Below, piece by piece: positions 1-10,511 of a DNA stretch of 25,938 nucleotides. Origin of the DNA: Setomelanomma holmii (taxonomy: Eukaryota > Ascomycota > Dothideomycetes > Pleosporales > Phaeosphaeriaceae); the NCBI GenBank assembly GCA_010015745.1, contig ML978372.1, positions 1 to 25,938 on the forward strand, written 5' to 3'. A model generated the notes under the pieces. It saw only the letters and a program-made list of their open reading frames with translations. It ran no database searches and was not told the origin of the DNA. The first letter of the stretch is position 1. Every line of letters starts with the position of its first letter. The position numbers were made by a program, and so were the translations under genes.

Positions 1-238
1 AGGCATATAGGAGTGCGTGGGAGCTCGAAGACCTGAGATACTATTGCCACCTATAGGTCTTGTACAAAAGAATACAGAAAAGCTGCTGAACAGTAATCGC
101 TGGGAGACAGCCTCTATATACATGAGAGGGCCAGGAAACCCTGAGAGGGGCTCGAAACCCCGCAGTGTCTGATGTGGAGTCGGTCCGATATAGCTCGGAT
201 TCCGAGATGTAACGAGGGTTGTACGTGACCTCGTTACA
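1..238. repeat. LTR-like terminal sequence, incomplete at window edge
   Basis: The stretch has no credible protein. It ends with TGTAACGAGG (208-217) and its exact reverse complement CCTCGTTACA (229-238), separated by 11 nt. These are the TG...CA inverted ends typical of long terminal repeats, and the solo LTR at 25033-25163 has closely similar ends. A TATA-like CTATATA lies at about 113-121. The hAT transposase reading frame at 239 onward lacks its N-terminal half, so an LTR element probably inserted there and displaced or truncated it. Orientation and the far end cannot be decided from this window. Confidence 0.4.
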
Positions 239-1457
239 ACTAGAGCGATTTCAGCGCGAGGAGGCAATTGCAGTTAGCTGCAGTGTGCATTTCATGGAGC
301 TAGTTAAGCCTGTTAGAACGCGCTGGAATAGCTACTACGACGCCTTCGTCCGTGCGGCTCGCCTCTATAGTCCTCTTAATAGCTACGTTGAAGTCAAACT
401 TGATAAGCACTGCGTCGCTGTCGTCTTAGCAAAGCGCACCCGCAAGGCTAGCTAAGCACCTAAGCAGAAGCTACAGCTCTTTATACGTGAGGGTGGGCTC
501 AACAGGCGCGATTAGGCGACGATAAGTAAGTACATTATTCTTCTTAAGCTGTTTGCAGAGGCTACGAGACTACTTAAGAGACGCAGTAAGTATAGCTGTC
601 ACAGCGCAATATAGAAGGTGCTTATTACTTTCAAGTAGCTGCTTAACTAGCTTGAAGCGCTTAGAGAGCGCCTTAAGAACGTTGATTACAACAACTCTAA
701 TGCGCCTAAGAACTATCTTATGTTAAATGTTAACCTAGCTTACGTAAAACCTGCGAAGTATTACGCTAAGTTTAACAATGCGCCTGTCTATTACGCTGCA
801 ACTATTCTCTATCCGCATTACAAACACTTTCTAGAAGCGCTTTAGAAGGTGCTAGATAACTATAACAGCGTGCAAGAGAGGCCACATTACTGTGATAGCT
901 AGCTCACTAACAACTACCGTGCCTTCTTAGCTATGTGGAAGAATCGCAAGAACGCTGCTGTTGTCGCTGAGGGCGCTATTGCAGCGCAGCTATTTAAGAA
1001 GCTACGTGTTGGCTTGTCAGCGTCGCGATTAGCTTTTCTACAGTTATTAATAGAGGCTGCTATGAAGCAGTTAGAAGCAAACCTTGAGGACGAGTACGAA
1101 GTCTAGAAACGGCAGCCAACACTAGATAAGGATGACCCACTTGTACTTGACCCGTTTCAATATTGGCAACTGCAGGCGCAACAATACCTAGTGCTCTCAA
1201 GGTTTGCGATCACTGTTCTAACAGTTCTAGCATCAGTTACTAACTGCGAGCGAACTTTCAGCGAGCTGGGCGACTTGTTAGGCACGCGAAGACTCTAGAT
1301 GAGGCCTGATTTAATCGCAGCACTGCAGTGCTTAAAGAGCTGGAAGCGCGTTAGCATAAAACTGAGTATAGCGTTAAGTTCACGCAGCATAAGAGCTCTT
1401 ACGGCAGACCATATAGTACAAATAAAGGAGCAGTTTAACCAGTTTAATTGTAGCTAA
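239..1457 (+). pseudogene. hAT-family transposase relic, N-terminally truncated and RIP-mutated
   Basis: One continuous forward frame can be read from about 239 to the natural TAA at 1455-1457 without a frameshift. It is interrupted by one TAA (453) and eight TAG codons, with no TGA. Recognisable hAT features are VRTRWNSYYD near 330-360 and the C-terminal dimerisation region at about 1138-1299 (DPFQYWQLQ, then SVTNCERTFSELGDLLGTRR). The N-terminal BED zinc finger and first catalytic region expected upstream are absent, replaced by LTR-like sequence. CAG to TAG or TGG to TAG changes (CpA to TpA on one strand or the other) explain the stops, as expected from RIP in ascomycetes. It cannot encode an active enzyme. 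Confidence 0.8.
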
Positions 1458-1495
1458 AGCAAACAATCAGTCTGCACCCGCGAAATTTAGCAGTT

Positions 1496-1610
1496 CAAAC
1501 AGTCTAAATCACTCCTCTACAGTTTGCCAAGCAGTCCAAACAGTCAGTCAAAGGCCTCCGTAATTACCAAACAGTCAGGCTGAAGCGCCTTGGACTGTTT
1601 GGACTGTTTG
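1496..1610. repeat. Subterminal CAAACAGTC repeats marking the hAT 3' end
   Basis: CAAACAGTC occurs as direct copies at 1496-1504, 1537-1545 and 1568-1576. It then occurs inverted and in tandem as GACTGTTTG at 1593-1601 and 1602-1610. Short subterminal motifs in both orientations are typical of hAT element ends, where transposase binds. Position 1610 is the most likely outer boundary; ordinary gene sequence begins within 10 bp. The matching left end is not in the window. Confidence 0.55.
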
Positions 1611-1619
1611 TTGACAACT

Positions 1620-3403
1620 CTACTTGCTCTCACCACGGACGGTGCTTATCTCGCAAAACATGCTACCTTTTCGTCTATCTGCTGCTCGTGAGTCCTTGAC
1701 GCGCTGCTCGATCTTCGCCATGCTCTCCTTCAGAACCGGATAGCTCACCAACAGTTTTTCCAGCTCATCAGCGTTCGTGAAGCTCTTGCTGAGTTGCCGA
1801 TTGACGAGGTTGTTCGCCAAACAGTCGAAGATTGGATCGTTGCTCGGGTACGCTAACTCGCAGACGGTCGAGATGAACTCCAATGAGTACTTGTTGGAGC
1901 GGACGCGATCGCAGAGAACCTTGGTGAAGTGCCCTACGTAGGTGTTATTGAGACCCATGACGCGTGCTGCCTGACAGATCTTCAAGTTCTTCGTGTCGTG
2001 TCTCTCTTCGGCGTTCAAGGTGACGGAGTAGACACGGCCCTGATATGTCATCTCCTGCATCCAGCTCAGATGCTTCTTAGCGGCCTCAGGATTCATACTA
2101 CCTTGAGGGAAAGCGATGGAGGTTTCGCCTGGGTTCTGTGTGAAATGTTCATTTGCGATGGCTGAACATTGCATCAACACGAACTTTGATACCGTTGCGA
2201 GTTTCATGCTGCCCGAGTTGACGACCACCTCCGGACCGTTCGCAAAGAGCACGCGCTCTGCATGAGGCAGTTGACGAATATCTCTCTCGGGGTCGATCTT
2301 CGGCATTGCACCTGTCTTAGCAAGACCCTTCGACGTCTGACCATACGAGGTAGTGGAGACGCCCTTGCGGCCCGTAGGCTCAGGCTTCTTCACCGCAGTT
2401 GCCGCAGGATACTTGCCAAACTTAGATGTGTCGATGGCCATCTTCAGCAGTCGAGGCTTCTCCACAGGGGCCGAATTCTTGGGTCTGAGATCGGGCGACC
2501 AAAGCTTCGGAAATTTCGACTCGTTGACCGCTGGGACACCCATGGCCTGCTGCGAGTCGTGCTTCTGCTGCAAATCACCCGTATTAGCAGAAGAGACCTG
2601 GACATGCTCCGAAGATGACTCGCACGGGGTGCTGCATTCAGATACGTCGGTCTTTTCCGCAGTCTTAGGCAGATCCGTATTCGTGGTGTCAGTCGAATCA
2701 GAATCGGGGACGGGGTCCGATGTGTACTCCTTCACGGGCGAGGCGACATCGTCTGTAGACACCTGAGTGTGAGATTCCGACACAGTGCCCATCTCCAGCT
2801 CACGGATGCGAGCGCCTTTGTCGTCGAGCTCTGTCTCCAGGTCCAAGATGCGCCGGCTCTTCTCGTCAACCTCAGCCACCATTTCTTGAATGTAGAGGTA
2901 CTGCTTGTGGTTGTCCTCCTTGAGCGTCTCTAAGCTTACTTCATTGTCTTCGACCTGCTCTTCCAGCATCGCCATCCGGTCTTGCTTCTCTTGAACGATG
3001 TCCTCGAGCTGGTGGATTCGGACGTCCTTGGCATCGCCAACTCCCCCCAGCGTATCAGTGTGGGTGGACTTCTGTTCTCCGACGTTACTTTTCGTGGTGG
3101 CAGCAGGCGACTTGATAGTCAGGCTCAAACATCCGGCGAGAAACTCTTCATCATCGTCAAAGTCAGACCATCGAGTCGTCGTCGGCAGGGACTTTGCAAC
3201 TGCGCCATTGGTCAGGCCTATGACGGATTAGTAGCTGAAGTGACCACCGCGGAGGTATGCTTGCCCCTCAGAACCAGACCCGTCTTAGATGCAGAAACCA
3301 CCGTAGGAGACTTCGCTGGCTCGGCGCTGATGGTAGGGAGGGCGGTCTTGACCTCCCGAGACTTCTGCGACCAGAACGCGGATGGGCTCGGAGCACCACT
3401 CAT
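1620..3403 (-). CDS. Hypothetical coiled-coil protein with BTB-like C-terminal domain (2 exons)
   Basis: The model joins exon 1 (3403-3265) and exon 2 (3217-1620) for 578 aa. The 47-nt intron (3264-3218) has a GC-AG boundary (donor GCAAGC, branch CTACTAAT, acceptor CATAG) and restores frame into RWSDFDDDEEFLAG. An alternative donor (GTCTGG, 62-nt intron) keeps the same phase. The ATG at 3401-3403 opens MSGAPSPSAFW. Residues ~112-188 form a heptad-rich acidic coiled coil; ~190-360 are Ser/Thr/Pro-rich and probably disordered. Residues ~374-540 (VVVNSGSMKLATVSKFVLM, then ANEHF and NLKICQAARVMGL) resemble the BTB-like domain common in uncharacterised Dothideomycete proteins. That suggests a protein-protein interaction role; no enzymatic motif is visible. 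The 3' end abuts the hAT element. Confidence 0.75.
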
Positions 3404-3650
3404 CTTGGTGATGTTACTTTCGACTAGAAGCGTAGGCGACAGGAAGTGAAGAAGCAGACTGGCAGATTGAGGGGGTCAATTCGAGATTGTCGGCAGTCTT
3501 ACTGTGTGAGGCGCGGATACTGTCCACCAGCGTGCGGAAAGTTTTCAGTACTGCGGGAGAGTGGATGCGCGGTTGAAAGCTAGCAGTCAGGTAGAGGGCG
3601 AGGAGGGTGAGAAGAGACAGGTCTGGGCACAAGAGCAGTCTATATACATG
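3404..3650 (-). promoter_or_regulatory. Probable 5' leader and TATA box of the coiled-coil/BTB-like gene
   Basis: Reading leftward, GTATATAG (3647-3640) is a TATA-like box about 240 bp upstream of the ATG at 3403. The transcript would then have a leader of roughly 200 nt. A 72-codon open frame (3632-3414, minus) lies in this leader; it lacks domain features and could at most be an upstream ORF. Confidence 0.3.
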
Positions 3651-4670
3651 GGAATGTGTGCCTTTGAGGCTGAATGAAAGAGTGTGGGCCGGACAGACTT
3701 TGCGCGAAGTGAAGGAAGGCGCAAAGCTTGGTCCGCAAGTGAAAGCGGGAGCAGGAGCGACTGATCCTGCGAGCCGCGAGCCTTTCAGGATCTTTCACTA
3801 TACTTACATGCCATGCCCACGCGCCACCAAACCCACGTGAAGAAGATGAAGTGCAATTGCGACTTGACATGGAATAGCAGAGCTGGACTAGCCATAGGAC
3901 ACACAAGAAGATGACTTGCGGGACGTCTTGTGATGAACACTGGCCCAGCAGACAACAACGAAAAGCCTGAAACTGCAGCATCTTTCAAACGAAACAGTCG
4001 CGGTTGAGCTTGACGAAGTCACCCAGTACTCGTCCATTGTCCAAGTTTCTTGTGTGGCCCTTGCTCATGTCGTGCGGTTGGGAAGGCAGGACGTTTTGAT
4101 GCGCATTGTGCGCGAATGATGCATGGTGCGAGTCACCGACTATTCTACATTGAAGTTATGATGATGCTGTAATGGGTCCAGCGAGAAGCTCGGCGAGGAT
4201 GGTCAGAAACTGACGAGCGTACGCAGAAACTCGGAAATAATGGAAACTTCCCAGAACAACTCTCTTCCACTATAGATCATCATCGTTCGAGACTGTATGA
4301 GCTTTGAACAGACGATGCCCTGACGTCGCAGGCGTGCGTGCGGGATTGAAATGTCAGAGGATGGGCGCATCGTCCGTGCTAGTGTGTGGGCCGAAGGGTT
4401 TGCCTCGGGCAGGACACTTCGATCGCAACCTTTTCATTGCTACACTGGCACCCTGATTGAAATATCGACATCTGCGCAAGGGAAAGGCGCAACACTAGGC
4501 TCGCCTTGAGAATTCGACGCACGACGACCTCGCTCAGAAATGTGTGGTTGCTATCAGCCTCAACATGACGGTGGCGTCCACCACAGCCACATTCTAGGCA
4601 TCTCTGTCGATGGCTACAAGAGAGGTCGCCAGACACTCGCGCATCCATTGCTCTACAGAACACCAACTAC
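3651..4670. other. Intergenic region between divergent genes
   Basis: About 1 kb separates the minus-strand coiled-coil gene from the plus-strand archaemetzincin gene and should hold both promoters. The open frames here are short and unlike any known family. I see no repeats, RNA genes or clear TATA box close to 4671. Confidence 0.5.
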
Positions 4671-6026
4671 ATGTCATTCTCAAACACGGGATGTCCACAT
4701 TCGCTGCTCCAACTAGAGCCTTCGCCATTTGCCGCGCTCGCTGGCTTTGCGCAACCCACTGCTCAGCAGTGTGCAGCCGCCGCGACTGGCTCAGGCAGAG
4801 CGACCAAAGCAGCTTTCATCGAGCCTCATCTCGACTTTCCGGCACCGCTGGTACTTCCCCACGATGATCTCAACTACGATCCGGACTGTTCGCCTCAAAG
4901 TGTCAAGAGTTGGGCGCAGCTGAAGTCACGCAACAAGCTGAGTCCCAGGAACGTCAGAGATACGCTGTATGTTGCTCGAGTGCCGACTATCGCAAAAGAG
5001 GTGGAGTTCATGCGGACCTGGACAACACCCGTATTGTCGGGGGCAAGTCGAGCGGCGGTTTTCAAAAGTATCCCAAGCCCTAGCACAGAGCTATTTGTCG
5101 ACTATTTGAGGAGTTTCTACTACGGTCTCAACATAAAAGTGCTCCAAACGCCCCTGGAGTGGATAGCCTGGGACAGTGTCAATCAGCCTCGTCGAAATGT
5201 CAACCAGCCGAGGTATGTTGGATTGGCGCACGACGATGAATGTACACGCGTCAGAGTACGGAGTGCACCAGATGGGAAATTTATTGCGCAATTGAACCTA
5301 GACGACATCATCGACGCAGCCATCTCCGTCTTGCCAGTGAACGCGTATGCTCTTGTGCTTCTTGTCGATCACGATATCCACGAAAATGAGGACGATGATT
5401 TCTGCTATGGACGAGCGTATGGAGGCAGCCGTGTAGCGGTCGTTCAAACCGCTCGATACAATCCCTGCCTCGACGCGTGCGACAACATCGATCGAAGCCA
5501 CATGTGGCCTTCCAGTCATTGCAAAATGTTTGTGGACGAACTTTGTGCGGTCGAAGGAGTCCAGCAACGGCCGCCCACGAAACAGCAGTCCGGCAACTCG
5601 AGAAAAGGATCCATGAGAGCAACTATTGATGCCGCCATGGCGCAAGGTACGGCTGGAGACACGGCGCAGCTGTCATCTTGCTTGTGGTTCTCTCGTGTCG
5701 CTCGTACGGTGTCCCACGAACTCGGCCACTGCTTCGGTTTGGCTCATTGCGTGTACTATGCTTGCAATATGCAGGGCACTGCTTCCATGAAGGAAGACGT
5801 CCGCCAGCCGCCTTATCTGTGTCCTGTTTGCGAGGCCAAGGTGGCACATGCAATTGTTGTAGAGCTACGGGCCGGCCATGAGGATGAGACGCAGCTCTGG
5901 AAGAGATCACGACTTGTATCTGTACAGAAATTCTGCGAGCGACTGCAAGAAGCGGCGGCAGACACCGGCATGTGGCGCGGTCTGAACGTTTGGTCAGCAG
6001 CACGACTGACCGGACTCCAGCAGTGA
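4671..6026 (+). CDS. Archaemetzincin-like zinc metallopeptidase (peptidase M54 type)
   Basis: This intact single-exon ORF of 451 aa carries the archaemetzincin signature near its C-terminal third. HELGH spans residues 349-353, with G356 and the third zinc ligand H359. C360, C365 and M367 follow, then CPVC at 384-387. The family signature is HExxHxxGx3Cx4CxMx17CxxC; every element is present here, but the last spacer is 16 rather than 17 residues. The four Cys would bind a second, structural zinc and Glu350 would be catalytic. Archaemetzincins are soluble proteases of poorly known function. No signal peptide or membrane segment is seen, so a cytosolic or nuclear location is inferred. The first ~80 residues are low-complexity and poorly conserved in character, so the true start could lie slightly downstream. 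The gene stands alone. Confidence 0.9.
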   Translation: MSFSNTGCPHSLLQLEPSPFAALAGFAQPTAQQCAAAATGSGRATKAAFIEPHLDFPAPLVLPHDDLNYDPDCSPQSVKSWAQLKSRNKLSPRNVRDTLYVARVPTIAKEVEFMRTWTTPVLSGASRAAVFKSIPSPSTELFVDYLRSFYYGLNIKVLQTPLEWIAWDSVNQPRRNVNQPRYVGLAHDDECTRVRVRSAPDGKFIAQLNLDDIIDAAISVLPVNAYALVLLVDHDIHENEDDDFCYGRAYGGSRVAVVQTARYNPCLDACDNIDRSHMWPSSHCKMFVDELCAVEGVQQRPPTKQQSGNSRKGSMRATIDAAMAQGTAGDTAQLSSCLWFSRVARTVSHELGHCFGLAHCVYYACNMQGTASMKEDVRQPPYLCPVCEAKVAHAIVVELRAGHEDETQLWKRSRLVSVQKFCERLQEAAADTGMWRGLNVWSAARLTGLQQ

Positions 6027-6670
6027 TAAAGTACCATGCCTTCTCGTCCATGGTGCGTCTTTCGCCACAGGCTGATGGTAGAAGTTGCAACACCCAACTA
6101 CTACCCGTCTAGTATAGTTTGAACAGAATTTCTGAGCATGCTTGCCTCTGTTATCACCGGGTGCAGATCCTCAAACCTTTCCAATGTCGTCGTACTCTGA
6201 ATCTGCAGAACGTGGCTGTCGATGATGCTACAGCGTGAAATAGCTTAGTTGAGCTTGTGACAGTCCTACGTCCTTGCGATCTAGCCCGGAGGCCGACGCT
6301 TCGGCCATGTATGTACCGAGCTCGGAGGGCGGAAGAATTCAAGGTCTGGGCAAACCTCCAAGACATTGCAGATCCACACCCATCCCCGCAAAGCCAATGC
6401 ACCCTGGATCCTCACCTCTTTCCGCCCCTGCGTTTGCGCAAGGCGCCTTCCTAGAGACCGCATAGCGCGCAATGTGAGAATGCATTAGCCACGAATCCGT
6501 CAACGGCTATGCTACTGTAATCGAGATGGATTGCCGGAGATTGGATCACGACATGACCGTACCAAGATTCCCAATAACCGGGTGAAGAGCCAAGTGAAGC
6601 AGGTACAAATTGACCACGAGGTCGATCAAATGCGGCCATAACTCACAAGCTTCTCCTCTTCTTCCTCGAG
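6027..6670. other. Intergenic region upstream of the PL26-like gene
   Basis: No plausible gene is present. A pyrimidine-rich stretch (about 6650-6669) directly precedes the ATG at 6671, a common feature of filamentous-fungal promoters and leaders. The small open frames on both strands look random. Confidence 0.45.
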
Positions 6671-9460
6671 ATGATCAAGGTTATTCTTGGCCTCGCTAGC
6701 ATCATCAGCTGTGCGTCCGCACAAGGTGGTGCGGTCAAGGTCAAATGGCTAGAAGGAACACCGAAATATCTGTCTGGAGTGACATTTGGCTTACCATGGC
6801 CTCGAGGTCAGCATCAAGCCAACACGACTTTCGATGCCGGACAAGCCCAATTGCAGTCATGGGCAACTGCTTACTGGCCGGACGGTTCTCTCAAATGGAC
6901 AGGACATGCCCTCGGGGCGACGGAAAATCCACCGGCAGAGTACACGATTACTCCATCAAACCCCGGCACTATGAACGCGTCGCGCCTTAGACGGCAAAGT
7001 ACTGGTAGCGTTCAGGTACACGATGATGGAGAGGAGGTCGCCGTTAGCACCGGCAAGATCACCGTAACCTTCCCGAAGACAGGGGATGCTTTGATCAAAT
7101 CCATTACGACGGGCAACAAGACTGTTGGAGTGAACGGCCGCCTGATTCTGAGATCGCAAACCGGAACGCCAGATGATGCCGAGGACGGAAAGCCTACCAA
7201 TATCGACTACTTCGCCTTTGTCAGCAAGGTCCAAAATGTCACAGTCTCGAAGGATAACACTGCACGTGTATTGGTGACAGTCAGCGGCAGTCACACAGTT
7301 GATGGAGAGGGATCGCACAGTGATTGGCTACCGTTCACTGTGCGATTCTACCTGTACGCCAATTCCGAAGCCATCCGCATCATCCACATCATCATTTACG
7401 ATGGCCAGTCAAAGCAAGATTTCATCGCTGGCATTGGCTTACGCTTTGATGTCCTATTGGCCGGAGAGGAACTATATAATCGCCATGTTCGTATCGCCGG
7501 CGTTGAAGGTGGGTTGCTTCGCGAGGCAGTCCAAGGCGTTACTGGGCTTCGCCGTGATCCTGGTGCTGGAGTACGATCAGCGCAGTTCAACGGCAGCATC
7601 ACTCCGGGCAAAGGCACCTGGGATACGCAAGTAACGAGTCGTCTGCAATGGATCCCAGCCTGGAACGACTATCGCTTGACGCAGCTGTCGCCCGGCGGGT
7701 TCAACTTGATGAAGCGGACCAAAGCAGGCCAGGGCTGGGTCAAGATACCCGGCGGAACACGCTCTGGTGGCCTGGTCTATCTCGGGGGAGCCACGGTCGG
7801 AGGACTCGCTCTTGGTCTGCGCGATTTCTGGAAGAAATACCCTACAAGTCCAGACATCTCTAAAGCTGCTACGGATACGGGCTCAATTACCTTGTGGCTG
7901 TACAGCCCACAGGCTGCCCCCATGGACGTCAGGCCTTATCAAGATGGCCTTGGCGAAGACACGTATGCAAAACAACTGGATGCTCTCGAGATCACGTATG
8001 AGGACTACGAGGACAAGTTCAATACTCCTTATGGCGTAGCACGAACGAATGAATTGTTCCTATATGCCTTTGGAAGCACACCAGCGCCAGAGAAACTCTC
8101 TATCCTCACTAACAGCACCAATGCTCCGCCAGTCCTGATTCCGGAACCTGAATAAGTTCGTAGTACTCGGGCAATTGGCACATACTGGGATGTACCAGGC
8201 GTTGTTGACACGGCTGCAGCGGAAAAGATCGAGTCCAACATGGAATTTCTGATCAAGTTCTACGGGGATCAGGTTGAGCAGCGCAGGTGGTACGGCTTTT
8301 GGGACCATGGCGACATCATCCATACATACGATGACGATCGCCATCAATGGGGGTATGATATTGGTGGCCACGCCTGGGACAACTCCGAACTTTCGCCTGA
8401 CTTGTTCTTCTGGGATTATTTCCTCCGCACAGGTCGCGCTGATGCATATCGACTGGCCCACGATCAAGTGCGCCACGGTGGAGAAGTCGACTCGTACCAC
8501 TTGGGCAATTTCACTGGTCTTGGAACTCGACACGGCGTGCAGCACTGGGGAGACTCGGCTCAGCAGGCTCGTATCTCAACACCAGTCTATCGCAAGGTGT
8601 TCTATTACATCTCGGGCGGTGATGAAAGAACTGGAGACTTGGTTCGAGAGGTCCTCGACGTCGATAAAGCTTTTGTTCGAGTAGATGCTGGTCGTAAAGT
8701 ACGCGACCCGAGTGTAGTATACACTCCTGATCCGACCGCCCTTTATCTCAATTTTGGGACCGATTGGGCTGGCATCGCGCAGGCCTACCTAATTGAATGG
8801 GAACGTAAAGGTTCTCGCAGTCAGGAAGCATACGATAAGCTCGTGGAGGCGATCCGAACGTATCCCAAGCTCAAGAACGGCTTCATCACGGGAGAAGCTC
8901 TCTACAATTCTTTGACTGGTGCTTGGGCCCCGCCTCCCACCGGTCCCGCCAATGCTGGCAACGTGACGGTCTCGCATCTCTCCGGCGTCTTTGGCGTTCT
9001 CGAAACCATAGATCAGCTCATCGAGCATTTCGGCGTTCCAAACAAGAATGTCACACAGCCCTTTCTGGATGCGTTTCTCGATTACTGTTACTACTATGGC
9101 GCACCCAAAGCCGAGCAAAGCGCACGGCATGGGAAAGACTTTGGCTCCCTCAATCTCAAGCAGGGTCATTCCCGCTTCACAGCTTATGTCGCAAATCGAC
9201 GGCATAATGCCACGCTTATGCCTCGAGTTTGGTCGGAGTACCTGGGGGATGGTAGTAAAGACGGCCTTGCGCCGGATGCGCCCTGGAAGACAGAGAGAAT
9301 TGATGGGAGTGAGGTCCTGACTCCCATCGATGAGGCGAAGTGGGTCAGCACGAATGCGATGGCTTTGTACGGTGTGGCTGGCATCGAAAATCTAGCTCTA
9401 GTCGGGCCACCGGACAAGTCGAGCATTGGAGGTAACTTCACATCATCAAGTGGGGCTTGA
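6671..9460 (+). pseudogene. Secreted exo-rhamnogalacturonan lyase-like protein (PL26, PcRGLX/YetA type), interrupted by one in-frame TAA
   Basis: Two long open stretches, 6671-8155 and 8156-9460, lie in the same frame and are separated only by TAA at 8153-8155; together they are 929 sense codons plus that stop. Residues 1-17 are a signal peptide (cleavage likely ASA|QG), so the product would be secreted, and NxS/T sites are frequent. The first half matches the PcRGLX/YetA N-terminal and beta-sandwich domains. The second half matches the alpha/alpha toroid, with WYGFWDHGDIIHTYDDDRH, GGHAWDNSELSPDLFFWDYF, FLRTGRADAY and GLGTRHGVQHW. Characterised PL26 enzymes attack rhamnogalacturonan I by exo beta-elimination. 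No frame-preserving intron with a credible donor removes the stop, and sequence on both sides looks conserved. Interpretations are a recent null allele (CAA to TAA would fit RIP leakage), an assembly error, or readthrough, which I consider least likely. Gene callers may split it into two genes. Confidence 0.78.
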
Positions 9461-10120
9461 AAAAGGGAACGAATATGAAGCAAAAATATGAGCATGATTA
9501 AGTTCTTGTGTTATTGTGATTTCCCTTGTCCAATAGGATTGACGACTGCTTGCAAGTCGCGCTGTGAAGTACACTGAGAAGGCCCAAGCATGTACACTGG
9601 TTGTACAAGCATGAACGCATTCGCTGCCTTGTTAGGATATGAGTAGGTTGCTTCTCATATGTAAGGCTCTTTGCGATGACCCACGAGAACGGCGAAAATA
9701 GGCAAACACTGCTAAGTAAGACTGCTTTCCATGCCCTACAGGTAATGTCGTCCGTTCAGTGTTCCGTACAACTCCGTCATTCTGTTTCAGAACCATCCCA
9801 GACAATCCCAACAGCTGTGGCGGTTCATTGCGTCTTTCTAAATGCCATGTTCGGTGCAGCGCAATGGAACAAAATTACCGTTTGAAGTAGGATGCTAGTG
9901 AAGCATAGAGAAGCCGGCAGGCCATGCTGCTGTGTTGAGATGCTGGTATCCTCTGTCACTTGCTTGAGTTCTGAGAGATCATCGACAAGAGATACGACAT
10001 ATGTTGATAGTCTGTGGAGCTCAAAGTCACAGTGGTCAGATCAATTCTGAACGATAGGTCTCAGGAGTTTCGTCCCGGGTTGAGACACGAAATTCTATCA
10101 GGCCTCGCTCGAGCGCGGTG
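9461..10120. other. Intergenic region between lyase gene and transposon array
   Basis: No gene is supported. A 69-codon open frame at 9676-9885 has no recognisable features. TE-derived sequence starts near 10121; the exact left border of the array is not resolved. Confidence 0.45.
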
Positions 10121-10128
10121 TAACGTAA

Positions 10129-10147
10129 GAGTCGGTGAGTCGCCCCG
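10129..10147 (+). repeat. Leader arm of copy A, inverted relative to copy B
   Basis: The 19 bases here are the exact reverse complement of 12761-12779 in the leader of copy B. The match extends to 27 bases (10121-10147 versus 12761-12787) with one mismatch. Sequence just downstream in the two copies (ATAACACGA...) is in the same orientation, so only the arm is flipped. Confidence 0.75.
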
Positions 10148-10503
10148 CCAAAACATCATAACACGAGACCTACACCAACTTTAACTCGCGATAATTCAAC
10201 CGCTAAAGCACTAATTGATAACGCGATTAAAGAATGTAAATCGCAGGAACCAGGAGAACGTCTCTTGTATACAAAAGTTCCAGAGAAGTACAAGGTACTA
10301 TGATGCACGTTAGCGCGAAGATGCAAGGGCTCTCAGGTGTTGATAGAGGCCTATAATCTCAACAAGCAGAAACTTAGCCTACAATAAGAGCTGGAGCTTG
10401 TAGATTATATCAAAGGACTATCAAAGAGAGGCCTTCTACCTACAAGAGAGATAACGCAAAGATTTGCCTCTGAGATTAGTAGTTATTACATTAGAAATAG
10501 CTA

Positions 10504-10511
10504 GGTTGGAC
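10504..10511 (+). repeat. Left target site duplication of the MITE
   Basis: GGTTGGAC is repeated exactly at 10840-10847, flanking the element at 10512-10839. An 8-bp duplication is diagnostic of hAT-superfamily insertion. Confidence 0.9.

Noticed and set aside
147..161. tRNA T-arm-like hairpin GGGGCTCGAAACCCC
   Set aside because: Only a 4-bp stem with two mismatches to the B-box consensus, and no anticodon or acceptor arm could be built around it.
239..1457. In-frame TAG codons as possible recoding (TAG read as an amino acid)
   Set aside because: Intact host genes in the window end with TAG, TGA and TAA, and the stops are limited to transposon relics; RIP explains them.
3414..3632. 72-codon frame upstream of the coiled-coil/BTB-like gene as a gene
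   Set aside because: It lies in the probable 5' leader and has no domain-like features.
8056..8163. Frame-preserving 108-nt intron removing the TAA of the lyase
   Set aside because: The donor GTTCCT is poor, no good branch site is present, and it would remove sequence expected to be conserved.
9676..9885. 69-aa open frame
   Set aside because: Short, no domain features, intergenic.
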